Shown piece by piece: positions 18,037 through 27,481 of a stretch of 62,641 bases of DNA. The DNA comes from Thauera sp. 28 (GTDB lineage: Bacteria; Pseudomonadota; Gammaproteobacteria; Burkholderiales; Rhodocyclaceae), in NCBI RefSeq assembly GCF_000310145.2, contig NZ_AMXA01000022.1, positions 1 through 62,641 on the forward strand, given 5' to 3'. The notes beneath the pieces were generated by a model. That model was not told where the DNA came from. It made no database searches and saw only the letters and a program-made list of their open reading frames with translations. The stretch's first letter is position 1, and each line of letters opens with the position of its first letter. Position numbers and translations under genes: made by a program.

Positions 18037-19071
18037 ATGAAGCTGAAAGCCCTGATCGGCCTGGCCGCCGCCACTGCCACCCTGTTCGCTGCCCCGGTCC
18101 GCGCCGAGGAGATCGTGCTCAAGGTCGCGCATTTCTGGCCTGCTACCGCGCTCAGCCAGCAGAAGATCCTCGAACCCTGGTGCGCGAAGATTGCCGCCGA
18201 GTCGGACAACCGGCTCAAGTGCCAGATCTTCCCGGCCATGCAGCTTGGAGGCACGCCTGCCCAACTCATCCAGCAGGCGGCAGACGGCGTTGCCGACATC
18301 GTGTGGACCCTGCCCGGGTACACGGCGGGCCGCTTCCCGTCGGTGGAGGTCTTCGAACTGCCCTTCATGACCCACAATGCCGAAGGCGCGAGCCGTGCGG
18401 CCTGGGCCTACTACGAGCAGTTCGGCCAGAAGGACTTCGAGTCGGTCAAGCCGCTCGCCTTCCATGTGCATGACGCCGGCCACATCCACAACAACAAGCG
18501 TCCGATCACCCGCATGTCCGACTTCCGCGGCCTGAAGATGCGCGCGCCGACGCGGCTCACGAACCGCATGATCGCCCATCTCGGCGCGACCCCGGTGGCC
18601 ATGCCGATGCCGCAGACGCCCGAGGCGGTGTCCAAGGGCGTGGTCGACGGCTACGTGCTGCCATGGGAGGTGATCCCGACCATGAAGCTGCATGAGATGA
18701 CCAAGTACCACACCGAGATGGACGCCTCGCAGCCCTCGCTCTACACCACCTTCTTCACCATTGCGATGAACAAGGCCCGCTACGACAGCCTGCCGGACGA
18801 GCTCAAGAAGGTCATTGATGCCAACTCCGGTGCCGATTTCTCGGCGGCGATCGGTCGCGCCTGGGACGAGTCGGCACCTGCGGCTCGCCAGCAGGCGGTC
18901 GATCGCGGCAACCAGTTCCATACCATCCCGGCGAGCGAGGCGGCCGAATGGGTGAAGGTTGGCGATCGTCTCGCCGCAGAGTGGGTGAAGGAGGTCAGCG
19001 GCAAGGGCTATCCGGGCCAGGAGATGCTCGATACCGCGCGCGCGCTGATCGCCACGCACAGCGCCCGCTGA
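18037..19071 (+). CDS. TRAP transporter substrate-binding protein (DctP family)
   Basis: The 344-residue protein has a signal peptide (cleavage after about residue 23, PVRA) and a DctP fold. The segment GLKMRAPT contains the arginine that normally clamps the substrate carboxylate. GAGAGGAGTG precedes the ATG. It should deliver an organic acid to the downstream DctQ and DctM proteins. The genomic context points to an aromatic or ring-derived acid. Confidence 0.9.
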   Translation: MKLKALIGLAAATATLFAAPVRAEEIVLKVAHFWPATALSQQKILEPWCAKIAAESDNRLKCQIFPAMQLGGTPAQLIQQAADGVADIVWTLPGYTAGRFPSVEVFELPFMTHNAEGASRAAWAYYEQFGQKDFESVKPLAFHVHDAGHIHNNKRPITRMSDFRGLKMRAPTRLTNRMIAHLGATPVAMPMPQTPEAVSKGVVDGYVLPWEVIPTMKLHEMTKYHTEMDASQPSLYTTFFTIAMNKARYDSLPDELKKVIDANSGADFSAAIGRAWDESAPAARQQAVDRGNQFHTIPASEAAEWVKVGDRLAAEWVKEVSGKGYPGQEMLDTARALIATHSAR

Positions 19072-19142
19072 CCTGCTGGCGGCCTGCCGCGCCCGCGGGC
19101 GGGCCGCCAATCGCACAACCCCGGCAGTCCGGAGGCCCCGCC

Positions 19143-19685
19143 ATGGCCGAAGTCATTCCCCAACTCGACGACCAGCGCGACCCCGGCCCGCGCGATCCGG
19201 TCGGGCACTTTCTGTTTGCATGGTCGCAGCTCTCGGCGCTGGGGGGCGCGGTGCTGCTGTTCGCTGCCTGCGGTGTCTCGGTGTACAGCGTGCTCGGACG
19301 CTGGCTGTTCGATGCGCCGGTGCTGGGCGACGTCGAACTCGTGCAGATGGCGTGTGCGCTCGCGATCGCTGCCTGTCTGCCCTATGCACAGATGAAGAAC
19401 GCCCACGTCATTGTCGATTTCTTCACCCACAACGCCTCGGCCCGGGTGCGCCGCGTGCTCGATCGTATCGCCTCGGTCGTGCTTGCGCTGGGGGCTGCAG
19501 TGATCGCCTGGCGCAGTTTCGTCGGTGCCTGGGAAGCCTCGCAAACGGGTGAGAGCACCATGATCCTGGGCTGGCCGCTGTGGTGGTCCTATCTCACGCT
19601 TGGGCCGGGCTTCCTGCTGCTTGCCCTCACCGCCCTGTACACCGCCTGGAAGGGGCAGATGCACAACGAGGTGGGCGAGCAATGA
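19143..19685 (+). CDS. TRAP transporter small permease (DctQ family)
   Basis: The 180-residue protein has four hydrophobic helices (from about residues 25, 65, 105 and 145), as expected of DctQ. The ATG at 19143 gives the family's length. Its stop overlaps the DctM start by four bases (ATGA). It forms the membrane complex with DctM. Confidence 0.88.
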   Translation: MAEVIPQLDDQRDPGPRDPVGHFLFAWSQLSALGGAVLLFAACGVSVYSVLGRWLFDAPVLGDVELVQMACALAIAACLPYAQMKNAHVIVDFFTHNASARVRRVLDRIASVVLALGAAVIAWRSFVGAWEASQTGESTMILGWPLWWSYLTLGPGFLLLALTALYTAWKGQMHNEVGEQ

Positions 19686-21007
19686 GTAGCGTGACCATTG
19701 GCTTCCTGGTGGGTGGGCTGACCCTTGTCCTGCTCGCCCTGCGCATCCACATCGGCATGGCCATGCTGCTTGGCGGCGCCATTGGCTACATCGCAGTCTC
19801 CGGTTGGGACCCGCTGATGAGCTATTTCAAGCACCTCGCCTACGGGCGCTTCTCGGTCTACGACCTGTCGGTGGTGCCGCTCTTCCTGCTGATGGGCAAC
19901 ATCGCCTCACACGGGGGCTTGTCACGCCGGCTGTTCGAGGCCACCAACGCCTTCCTCGGCCACTACCGCGGCGGCGTGGCGATGAGTGCAATCGGCGCCT
20001 GCGCCGGCTTCGGTGCCATCTGTGGCTCCTCGCTCGCCACCGCGGCGACGATGGGCAAGGTGGCGTTGCCCGAACTCAGGCGCAACCGCTATTCGCCGGC
20101 CCTCGCCACAGGGGCACTTGCCGCCGGCGGCACGCTCGGCATCCTGATCCCGCCTTCGGTGGTGCTGGTGATCTATGCCATCCTCGCGGAGCAGAACGTC
20201 GCGGCGATGTTCATGGCCGCGCTCATTCCCGGCCTGATCGCGATGCTCGGCTACATGCTGGTGGTAGCCATCTATGCCCGCGTGGTGCCCGACGCCGGCC
20301 CGGCCTCGACGCGCAAGTCGTGGGCCGAGCGCATGACGGCGGTCGCCCGCGTGTGGCCGATCGTGACCGTATTCGTGGTGGTGATCGGCGGCATCTATGG
20401 CGGCATCTTCACCCCGACCGAGGCGGCGGCGGTGGGGACCATCGCCACCGCGGCGCTCGCAGTGGCGTCGCGCGAGCTCGATCTCAAGGGGCTCGCGCAC
20501 GCCGTGTTCGGTGCCGCCGAGTCGACCGCGATGATCTTCCTGATCCTGCTCGGTGCCGACGTGCTCAATGCCTTCCTGGCCCTGTCGCAGATGCCGCAGG
20601 CCCTGGCCGGCTGGGTGCTCGAGAGCGGCCTCACGCCTGCTGCGGTGCTGATCGGCATCATCCTCATCTACCTGGTGCTGGGCTGCGTCATGGACAGCCT
20701 GTCGATGATCCTGCTCACCATCCCGATCTTCCTGCCGATCGTGATGGGGCTCGATTTCTGGGGGCTCAACCCGACGGACAAGGCGATCTGGTTCGGCATC
20801 CTTGCCCTGATGGTGGTCGAGATCGGCCTGATCACGCCGCCGGTGGGCATGAACGTGTTCATCATCAACAGCCTGGCGCGCGACATTCCGATGCGCGAGA
20901 CCTTCCGCGGCGTGCTGCCCTTCCTGGCGTCGGACGGTGTGCGCATCATCCTGCTGGCGCTTTTCCCCGGTCTTTCGTTGTGGCTGGTGCATCTGCTGGG
21001 TGGCTGA
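19682..21007 (+). CDS. TRAP transporter large permease (DctM family)
   Basis: The 441-residue protein has about 12 hydrophobic segments and the DctM motif series (SSLATAATMGKVALPE, IPPSVVLVIY, ITPPVGMNVF). It is the ion-coupled transport subunit. Start at 19682 overlaps dctQ. The maleylacetoacetate isomerase-like gene starts 26 bases after it, so transport and catabolism are probably co-transcribed. Confidence 0.9.
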   Translation: MSSVTIGFLVGGLTLVLLALRIHIGMAMLLGGAIGYIAVSGWDPLMSYFKHLAYGRFSVYDLSVVPLFLLMGNIASHGGLSRRLFEATNAFLGHYRGGVAMSAIGACAGFGAICGSSLATAATMGKVALPELRRNRYSPALATGALAAGGTLGILIPPSVVLVIYAILAEQNVAAMFMAALIPGLIAMLGYMLVVAIYARVVPDAGPASTRKSWAERMTAVARVWPIVTVFVVVIGGIYGGIFTPTEAAAVGTIATAALAVASRELDLKGLAHAVFGAAESTAMIFLILLGADVLNAFLALSQMPQALAGWVLESGLTPAAVLIGIILIYLVLGCVMDSLSMILLTIPIFLPIVMGLDFWGLNPTDKAIWFGILALMVVEIGLITPPVGMNVFIINSLARDIPMRETFRGVLPFLASDGVRIILLALFPGLSLWLVHLLGG

Positions 21008-21033
21008 CGCCCTTGCATCTGAAAGGATAGACG

Positions 21034-21678
21034 ATGAGGCTCTACACCTATTTCCGCAGCTCCGCAGCCTATCGCGTGCGCATCGCGCTCGGGCTCAAGG
21101 GGCTGGCCTACGACGCGGTGCCCGTACACCTCGTGCGCGGCGGCGGCGAACATCGCCAGCCTGCCTACCTGCAACTGAACCCGGCCGGGCTCGTGCCTGC
21201 GCTGGAGGATGGGGGCGAGGTGCTCGGCCAGTCGCTGGCAATCATCGAGTACCTCGAGGAGGTCCATCCGCGGCCGGCCTTGCTGCCGCAGGCGCCGCTC
21301 GATCGAGCCCGCGTGCGTGCGATCGCTCTCGCCATCGCCTGCGACATCCATCCGATCAACAACCTGCGCGTGCTGCAGTATCTGGGCGAGGTGCTCGGCG
21401 CCGCCGACAGCCAGAAAACCGACTGGTACCGGCACTGGGTGCTTGCCGGGCTGGGCGCGGTCGAGGCGCTGCTGGCCGGCGACAGGCGTACCGGCGACTT
21501 CTGTCATGGCGATGTGCCAGGGCTTGCAGACTGCTGCCTGGTGCCGCAGGTGTTCAATGCCCGGCGCTTCGGCTGCGACCTGTCGACGATGCCGAATATC
21601 GTGCGCATCGCCGCGAATTGCGAGACCATCGAGGCTTTCAGGCTGGCGGCACCCGGCAACCAGCCTGACGCCGAATGA
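21034..21678 (+). CDS. maiA: Maleylacetoacetate/maleylpyruvate isomerase (zeta-class GST)
   Basis: The 214-residue GST carries the zeta-class N-terminal signature RSSAAYRVRIAL, with serines in the glutathione-activating position. It performs GSH-dependent cis-trans isomerisation of maleylacetoacetate or maleylpyruvate to the fumaryl form, the substrate of FAH enzymes such as the one at 16928. GAAAGGATAG is upstream. Whether the substrate is the acetoacetate (MaiA) or pyruvate (NagL) derivative cannot be decided from sequence. Confidence 0.85.
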   Translation: MRLYTYFRSSAAYRVRIALGLKGLAYDAVPVHLVRGGGEHRQPAYLQLNPAGLVPALEDGGEVLGQSLAIIEYLEEVHPRPALLPQAPLDRARVRAIALAIACDIHPINNLRVLQYLGEVLGAADSQKTDWYRHWVLAGLGAVEALLAGDRRTGDFCHGDVPGLADCCLVPQVFNARRFGCDLSTMPNIVRIAANCETIEAFRLAAPGNQPDAE

Positions 21679-21792
21679 CGCCGCCGCGCCACGGGGGCTG
21701 CGCAACCGAATGGGCCCCACCTGCATGAAGAAGATCGACACCGCCGCTGCCCCGTGCCCCGTGCCCCCGCAGTGCTGCAACGGGCCCCTGTC

Positions 21793-23007
21793 ATGACGAC
21801 CGCAAGCGCCTCGGCGCCAGCCATGTCGGGGGCCTTCGTGGTCCTTGCCCTGTCCTTGCTGCTGGGCATCCAGCCCGTCACCACCGACCTCTACCTGCCG
21901 GCGCTGCCTTCGCTCACGCATGCGCTCGGCGCGTCGGTCGGGCAGGCGCAGCTCACCCTGTCGGGGCTGCTGCTGGCCTTCGGGTGTTCGCAGCTGGTGT
22001 GGGGGCCGGTGTCGGACCGCTTCGGGCGCAAGCCTGTGCTCTTGCTCGGTCTGTCGATCTACACCTTGGCGGCGGTCGGCAGTGCGTTTGCCGGGACGAT
22101 CGATACGCTGCTGGCGTGGCGGCTTGCCCAGGGGGCGGCGATGGGGGCGGTGGTGATGTGCGCGCGCGCACTGGTACGCGATCTTTACGCCCCCGAGGCT
22201 GGCGCGCGCGCGATCAGCAAGGGCCTGTCCGGGCTCGGTGTCATCGCGTGCCTGAGCATTCCGCTCGGCGGCGTCGTGGCCGAGTTGTGGGGCTGGCGCG
22301 CGGCCCTGCTGACGCTCGCCGTGTTCGGCGGCGGTACGCTGGCGCTGATCGCGATGCGCTTCGAGGAGACCCTGGCTTGTCCGGATCCGCGCGCCTTGCG
22401 TCCCTCAGTCTTGCTGGCAACGTGGATGGGCATCGTCCGCCATCCCCAGTTCATCGCCTTTGCGCTACTGGCGATGACGACGTATGCCGGCCTGTTCACC
22501 TTTCTCGCGGCTTCGTCCTTCGTCTTCATCACCTTGTTCGGGGTAACGAAGGTTCACTACGGCTTATTGATGTGCCTGATGGCGCTTGCCTACCTGGTCG
22601 GCACCTTCCTTTGCCGCGCCCTGCTCAAGCGCCTGGGGGTGCAGCGGACAGTCGTGGTCGGGGGTGCGCTGTCGCTTGCGGGCGGCGGCGTGATGGCCGC
22701 GCTGGCGTGGTCGGGAGTTGCCGGGGTGTGGCCGATCATGCTGCCGATGTTGCTCTACATGCTCGGCCATGGCATTCACCAGCCCTGCGGACAGGCGGGC
22801 GCGGTGGGCCCGTTTCCGCACGCGGCCGGTGCGGCCTCGGCGCTCAGCGGCTGCCTGATGATGTTGTCGGCGTTTGCGGTGGGGCAGTGGCTGGGTGCGA
22901 GCATGGACGGGAGCGCGCAGCCCATGATCACCGGTATCGGCGTGTCGGCAGCCGTTACGGCGGCGGTGGCCTGGGGGCTCGTCCGCCGCCTGCGGATGCA
23001 GCGCTGA
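21793..23007 (+). CDS. MFS multidrug efflux transporter, Bcr/CflA family
   Basis: This 404-residue, 12-helix MFS protein has the early PALPSL segment and the loop 2-3 motif GPVSDRFGRKPV seen in Bcr/CflA drug pumps. ATG at 21793 is used; a GTG 39 bases upstream is in frame. It is transcribed after the isomerase and converges on the paaG-like gene four bases beyond its stop. It probably exports a drug, sulfonamide-like compound or toxic pathway intermediate. Confidence 0.85.
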   Translation: MTTASASAPAMSGAFVVLALSLLLGIQPVTTDLYLPALPSLTHALGASVGQAQLTLSGLLLAFGCSQLVWGPVSDRFGRKPVLLLGLSIYTLAAVGSAFAGTIDTLLAWRLAQGAAMGAVVMCARALVRDLYAPEAGARAISKGLSGLGVIACLSIPLGGVVAELWGWRAALLTLAVFGGGTLALIAMRFEETLACPDPRALRPSVLLATWMGIVRHPQFIAFALLAMTTYAGLFTFLAASSFVFITLFGVTKVHYGLLMCLMALAYLVGTFLCRALLKRLGVQRTVVVGGALSLAGGGVMAALAWSGVAGVWPIMLPMLLYMLGHGIHQPCGQAGAVGPFPHAAGAASALSGCLMMLSAFAVGQWLGASMDGSAQPMITGIGVSAAVTAAVAWGLVRRLRMQR

Positions 23008-23011
23008 GCGC

Positions 23012-23809
23012 TTACTGGCCGGTAAACTTCGGCGCGCGCTTTTCCATGAAGGCGGCGACGCCCTCTGCGTAGTCCGCGCTCCAGCCCAGCTCGCGCATGA
23101 AGCCACCTTCGAAGGAGAGCTGCTGTTCGAGGGTGTGGCCGGGGGCGGCGTGCATGGCCTGGCGGGTGCGCACCAGCGCCTTGGTGGGCATGGCGGCGAG
23201 CTGGGTGGCGAGCGCGTCGACCTTGGCGCCGAACTCGGCGTCGTCGTACGCGGCCCAGATCAGGCCCCAGTCGGCGGCCTTCTCCGCGGGCAGCTTGTCG
23301 GCGAGCAGGGCCAGGCCCATGGCGCGTGCCATGCCGACGCGCTGGGGCAGGAACCAGGTACCGCCGGTGTCGGGGATGAGGCCGATCTTGCTGAACGCCT
23401 GCAGGAAGGACGCCGACTTCGTTGCCACCACCAGGTCGCAGGCCAGCGCCAGGCTGGCGCCGGCACCGGCGGCGATGCCATTGACGGCAGCGATGGTGGG
23501 TACGCGCAGGTTCTGCAGGCGCAGCACCAGCGGCTTGTAGTTCTTGTCGACGACGTCGCCGATGTCGGGTAGGCGGCCGTCGGGCTGCGTGGCCATGTCG
23601 GGGTCGGCGAGGTCCTGGCCGGCGCAGAAGGCCCGCCCGGCGCCGCTCAGCACCAGCACGCGCGTGGCATGGTCGGCGTGCACGCGGTCCAGTGCGTCAC
23701 GCAGTTCGGCATGCATGTCGCCAGTGAAGCTGTTGAGCTTGTCGGGGCGGTTGAGTGTCAGGCGGGCGACGCCTTGCTCGACCGAGAACAGGATGTTCGC
23801 GTATTGCAT
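23012..23809 (-). CDS. paaG: Enoyl-CoA hydratase/isomerase, PaaG-like
   Basis: The 265-residue crotonase-fold protein has oxyanion-hole segments FCAGQDL and AAGAGA. The catalytic region LIPDTGGTW carries Asp, as in PaaG, not the Glu of ordinary hydratases. The C-terminus (SADYAEGVAAFMEKRAPKF) also matches the PaaG type by recall. PaaG isomerises ring-epoxyphenylacetyl-CoA to the oxepin. No other paa gene is adjacent, so the true substrate may be a different CoA ester. AAGGAG precedes the ATG at 23809. The CoA-transferase gene lies 52 bases upstream in the same direction. Confidence 0.75.
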   Translation of the reverse strand: MQYANILFSVEQGVARLTLNRPDKLNSFTGDMHAELRDALDRVHADHATRVLVLSGAGRAFCAGQDLADPDMATQPDGRLPDIGDVVDKNYKPLVLRLQNLRVPTIAAVNGIAAGAGASLALACDLVVATKSASFLQAFSKIGLIPDTGGTWFLPQRVGMARAMGLALLADKLPAEKAADWGLIWAAYDDAEFGAKVDALATQLAAMPTKALVRTRQAMHAAPGHTLEQQLSFEGGFMRELGWSADYAEGVAAFMEKRAPKFTGQ

Positions 23810-23861
23810 CGATACTCCTTGGTTGTAGTGAGGCCCGGTGGTGCAGCACTCCGGGCACCGT

Positions 23862-25061
23862 TCAGATCGCGCCGTCGCGCCGCAGCGCAGCGATCGCAGC
23901 CGCATCGTAACCGATGGTCTGCAGCACGGCGTCGGTGTGCTCGCCGAGGGCAGGGCCGACCCACTCGCAGCGACCGGGTGTCGCCGACAGCTTGGGCACC
24001 ACGCCGGGCATGCGGCAGTCGCGGCCGTCGGGCAGCTTGACACTCTGCAGCATCTCGCGGGCGAGGAATTGCGGGTCGGCGAACATGTCGGTCACCGAGA
24101 AGATGCGCGAAGCAGGCACCTCGGCCGCGGCCAGGGCGGCGAGGGCGTCGGCTTCGTCGTGGCCTGCCACCCAGGCGTCGATGAGCGCATAGAGTTCATC
24201 GCGGCGGGCGTCGCGCCCGGCGTTGTCGGCAAGCGTGGGGTCGTCGGCGAGGTCACTGCGGCCCATGGCCAGCATCAGACGGCGGAAGATGGCGTCGCCG
24301 TTGGCGCCGATGGTGATGTGGCGGCCGTCGCGCGTGGTGTGGGTGTTGGACGGTGTGATGCCCGGCATGATGTTACCGGTGCGCTCGCGCACGAAGCCGA
24401 ACACGTCGAACTCGGGCACCAGCGATTCCATCATCGCGAACACGGCCTCGTAGAGCGCCACGTCCACCACCTGGCCCTTGCCGCCATTCATCTCCTTGTG
24501 GCGCAGCGCCATCAGCGTGCCGATCACGCCCCACAGCGCGGCGATTGAATCGCCGATCGAGATCCCCGTCTTCACCGGCGGGCGGTCGGGGAAGCCGGTG
24601 ACGTAGCGCAGCCCGCCCATCGACTCGCCGATCGCGCCGAAACCCGGCTGCTGAGCCATCGGCCCACTTTGGCCGAAGCCCGACAGGCGCAGCATGACCA
24701 GCCCGGGGTTGAGTGCCGAGAGCGTCTCCCAGCCCAGGCCCAGCTTCTCGAGTACGCCAGGGCGGAAGTTCTCGACCACGATGTCGGCCTCGGCCACCAG
24801 TCGGCGCACCACTTCGAGCCCGTCCGGGTGCTTGAGGTTGGCGGTCACGGACTTCTTGTTGCGCGACTGCAGGTACCACCACAGCGAGGTGCCCTCGTAG
24901 AGCTTGCGCCATTTGCGCAGCGGGTCGCCACCGTCGGGCGATTCGATCTTGATCACCTCGGCGCCGAACTCGCCCATGATGCGGGCGGCGAAGGGGCCGG
25001 CGATGAGGGAGCCGAGTTCGACGACCTTGAGGCCGGCGAGGGGTCTGGTGGGCGAGGTCAT
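23862..25061 (-). CDS. Class III CoA-transferase (CaiB/BaiF family)
   Basis: The 399-residue protein has family III CoA-transferase sequence: VELGSLIAGPFAARIMGEFGAEVIKIE at the N-terminus (given here only as landmarks) and the likely catalytic Asp in GISIGDSIA. It moves CoA between acids, often a dicarboxylate CoA donor and an aromatic or branched acid. It probably works with the PaaG-like enzyme downstream. Start 25061 is chosen by family length; an ATG 11 codons upstream (25094) has a slightly better ribosome-binding site. Confidence 0.87.
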   Translation of the reverse strand: MTSPTRPLAGLKVVELGSLIAGPFAARIMGEFGAEVIKIESPDGGDPLRKWRKLYEGTSLWWYLQSRNKKSVTANLKHPDGLEVVRRLVAEADIVVENFRPGVLEKLGLGWETLSALNPGLVMLRLSGFGQSGPMAQQPGFGAIGESMGGLRYVTGFPDRPPVKTGISIGDSIAALWGVIGTLMALRHKEMNGGKGQVVDVALYEAVFAMMESLVPEFDVFGFVRERTGNIMPGITPSNTHTTRDGRHITIGANGDAIFRRLMLAMGRSDLADDPTLADNAGRDARRDELYALIDAWVAGHDEADALAALAAAEVPASRIFSVTDMFADPQFLAREMLQSVKLPDGRDCRMPGVVPKLSATPGRCEWVGPALGEHTDAVLQTIGYDAAAIAALRRDGAI

Positions 25062-25187
25062 GGCGGAGCTGGACAGTGGAGGCAAGTGCGTCATTATCCC
25101 CGCCTTGGCGCCAGCGTCAGTGAATCTGTCAGCAGGTGCCGGGCGGGCGATAATCGGCGCTCCCCTCATCATGACCCGCCGCGCCCC

Positions 25188-25796
25188 ATGCCGACCTTCG
25201 ACCGCCGTCAGTATTCACCCTCAGTGGCCCGCAACGCCAACCCCATCCTCGCCGTGCTGCAACGCGTGTTGCCGGCCGAGGGGCTGGTGCTTGAACTCGG
25301 CAGCGGCACGGGCGAGCACGCCGTGCATTTCGCCCGCCATCTGCCCGCGCTGCGCTGGCAGCCGAGCGAGGCCGATCCTGCAGCCCTGGCGTCGATCGCG
25401 GACTGGCGAGGCCACAGTGCGCTGGCCAACCTGTTGCCACCCCTGTGCTTCGACCTGGCCACCATGCCCTGGCCAGTCGACGCCGCGGACGCCGTCGTGG
25501 CGATCAACGTCCTGCATTACTCGCCCTGGGAAAGCACGCCCGCATTGTTTGCCGCGGCTGCCGCGGTCTTGCCTGCGGGCGGGGTCGTGTACTGCTATGG
25601 CCCCTATCGCCGCGGCGGCGCCCACACCGCGCCGAGCAACGCCGAGTTCGACGGATGGCTGCGCAGCGTCGATCCACGCTTTGCCGTGCGCGACCTCGAG
25701 GCGGTCGAGTCCGAGGCCCTGCGCTGCGGGTTTCGGTTGGCCGAGGTGATCGACATGCCAGCCAACAATTTCAGTCTTGTGTTTCGCCGTGGTTGA
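25188..25796 (+). CDS. DUF938 SAM-dependent methyltransferase-like protein
   Basis: The 202-residue protein has the Rossmann methyltransferase motif LELGSGTGEHAVHFA and later INVLHYSPW and GPYRRGG segments characteristic of DUF938 proteins. It is cytosolic and its substrate is unknown. It is divergent from the CoA-transferase gene, with 126 bases between them. Confidence 0.85.
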   Translation: MPTFDRRQYSPSVARNANPILAVLQRVLPAEGLVLELGSGTGEHAVHFARHLPALRWQPSEADPAALASIADWRGHSALANLLPPLCFDLATMPWPVDAADAVVAINVLHYSPWESTPALFAAAAAVLPAGGVVYCYGPYRRGGAHTAPSNAEFDGWLRSVDPRFAVRDLEAVESEALRCGFRLAEVIDMPANNFSLVFRRG

Positions 25797-25937
25797 GGGG
25801 GCGGGGGCCACGAGCCGCGGGGGCGCTACCTGTTCGCCGCTTTCGGGTTGGGCGTGAGGCTGTCATCATGCGGCCCCTGCACTCGGATCCCTGCATCCGC
25901 CGCTGCGCTCCTTCATGCGATCCAAAGGCAACGCATC

Positions 25938-26372
25938 ATGCCCATCTTCTGGCGTCCACAAATGGCCATCGGCCACGACGAGATCGACGCCGATCATCGT
26001 TATCTGATCCTGCTGATCAACACCGTCGAGCTCGTATTGCGCTTTCCCGAGAACCGGCCGCATATCGAGATGGCGCTCGAGGAGCTCAGGCGGTATGCGG
26101 CGGGGCACTTCGAGCGCGAGGAGCGCATCCAGATCGCCTGGGGCTACATCCAGTTCGACGAGCACAGGCAGGCGCATCGCCAACTGCTGCGCGAGCTTGA
26201 TGTGCTGGTCAACAGCATCGAGGTCTTGCTCGACGATCCAGCCGTCGGTCCGGAAGGGCTGCGCGACAGAAGCCAGGAGCTCACCAACTTCCTGCGCCAC
26301 TGGTTGGTGGACCATGTGATGAAATCCGACATGCAGCTCGTGCCGTTGTTCAAGAAATCCAAGGTGTTCTGA
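25938..26372 (+). CDS. Bacteriohemerythrin
   Basis: The 144-residue protein matches the hemerythrin four-helix fold with the iron-ligand pattern: His in IGHDEIDADH, HFEREE, HRQAH and a C-terminal VDHVMKSD. These give the di-iron oxygen-binding site. It could buffer or deliver O2 or sense it, useful for an organism switching between aerobic and denitrifying growth. It is a single-gene unit. Confidence 0.9.
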   Translation: MPIFWRPQMAIGHDEIDADHRYLILLINTVELVLRFPENRPHIEMALEELRRYAAGHFEREERIQIAWGYIQFDEHRQAHRQLLRELDVLVNSIEVLLDDPAVGPEGLRDRSQELTNFLRHWLVDHVMKSDMQLVPLFKKSKVF

Positions 26373-26444
26373 CACGCCGCGCGGTGCGGGTCTTCGGTAC
26401 TCGGATGGCGCGGTGACGCTGTGGCGGGGGCTGGTGCGTTGCGG

Positions 26445-27290
26445 TCAGTCCGCCAGGAAACCCCGCGTCCGCAGCGCGGCCTCGATTCCGCGCAGGGCGG
26501 CGATCCCGCTCATCGGCAGGGATACGCCGCGGTCGGCGGCGGTCGAAGCATCGTCGGGGTTGATGCGGATGAGGGGTGTTCCCTGTTGTTCGCCGAACAG
26601 GCGTACGGATGGCACGGCCGTGCCTGCGCCGATCTCGATCACCAGCAGCCGGTCGAGTGAGCTGCGCCAGCTGGCGTAGCGAGCGTATTGGTGCTGCGTT
26701 CGGGTGTCGATCCAGTCGGCGTCGCCGAACATCAGGATGTTCGGTCGCGCCAGGCTCGTGCACCAGGGGCAGACGGGAGCCGCGTTGAGGAGCAGGCAGG
26801 CTGCCTCGTCAACCTCGGGCTCGAAGTCGTCGGCCGGCCACACCTCGCCCCGGCAGCCTGTCATGCATTGCAGGTGATGAATCGAGCCGTGGCACTCGAC
26901 GATGTGCCGTGGGTCGAAACCCGCCTTCTGGAAGTGGCCGTCGACGTTGCTGGTGAAGATGCGGGCGCCAGCAGGCAGTTGGCTTGCGATCGACTTCAGG
27001 ATGCCGAAGGCGGGCCCTGGTGTGGTTTGTCGGTATAGCCGCAAGCGGTGGCCGTAGAAGCCCCAGGCCAGCCGTGGGTGGGTGCGGAAGGCGGCCGGGT
27101 TTGCGATCTCGGCGAACTGCAGGCGAGCGCGGCCAAGCGCCGGGTAGGCGCGCCACAACCCGCCGCTGCCGCGAAAGTCCGGTAGGCCTGAGTCGACCCC
27201 CAGCCCCGCGCCAGCGGTGATCAGCAGGCCGTCTGCCTGCGCGATCAGGTCCGCGCAGCGGGAGAACTCCTCTGTCCAGTCTGTTTCCAT
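26445..27290 (-). CDS. Sir2-family NAD-dependent deacylase (divergent sirtuin)
   Basis: The 281-residue protein has GAGLGVDSGLPDFRG (NAD binding), ECHGS with the catalytic His, and zinc-type cysteine pairs CMTGC and CPWC. The usual TQNIDxLH segment is TSNVDGHF. GGAG is upstream of ATG 27290. It is longer than the CobB type and may be a bacterial-specific sirtuin-like deacylase or ADP-ribosyl enzyme. The C-terminal region (after about residue 190) is less conserved. Confidence 0.8.
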   Translation of the reverse strand: METDWTEEFSRCADLIAQADGLLITAGAGLGVDSGLPDFRGSGGLWRAYPALGRARLQFAEIANPAAFRTHPRLAWGFYGHRLRLYRQTTPGPAFGILKSIASQLPAGARIFTSNVDGHFQKAGFDPRHIVECHGSIHHLQCMTGCRGEVWPADDFEPEVDEAACLLLNAAPVCPWCTSLARPNILMFGDADWIDTRTQHQYARYASWRSSLDRLLVIEIGAGTAVPSVRLFGEQQGTPLIRINPDDASTAADRGVSLPMSGIAALRGIEAALRTRGFLAD

Positions 27291-27481
27291 CGTTTTCTCC
27301 ACGAGGCGCCATTGTGGGGCTTGCGGTGGGCGCCGGGGCAGGCAGGCGCATGCGCCGTGGCCTGGTTGCCGCATGGCTGTGGCGATTCATCTGCCTGTAA
27401 CGCACACAGGGTCATGCATCGGCGCAGAGGCGGATTAACATGGCGGCTTGTGTGCGCTGCAACTGCCTGGATACCTTTCCG

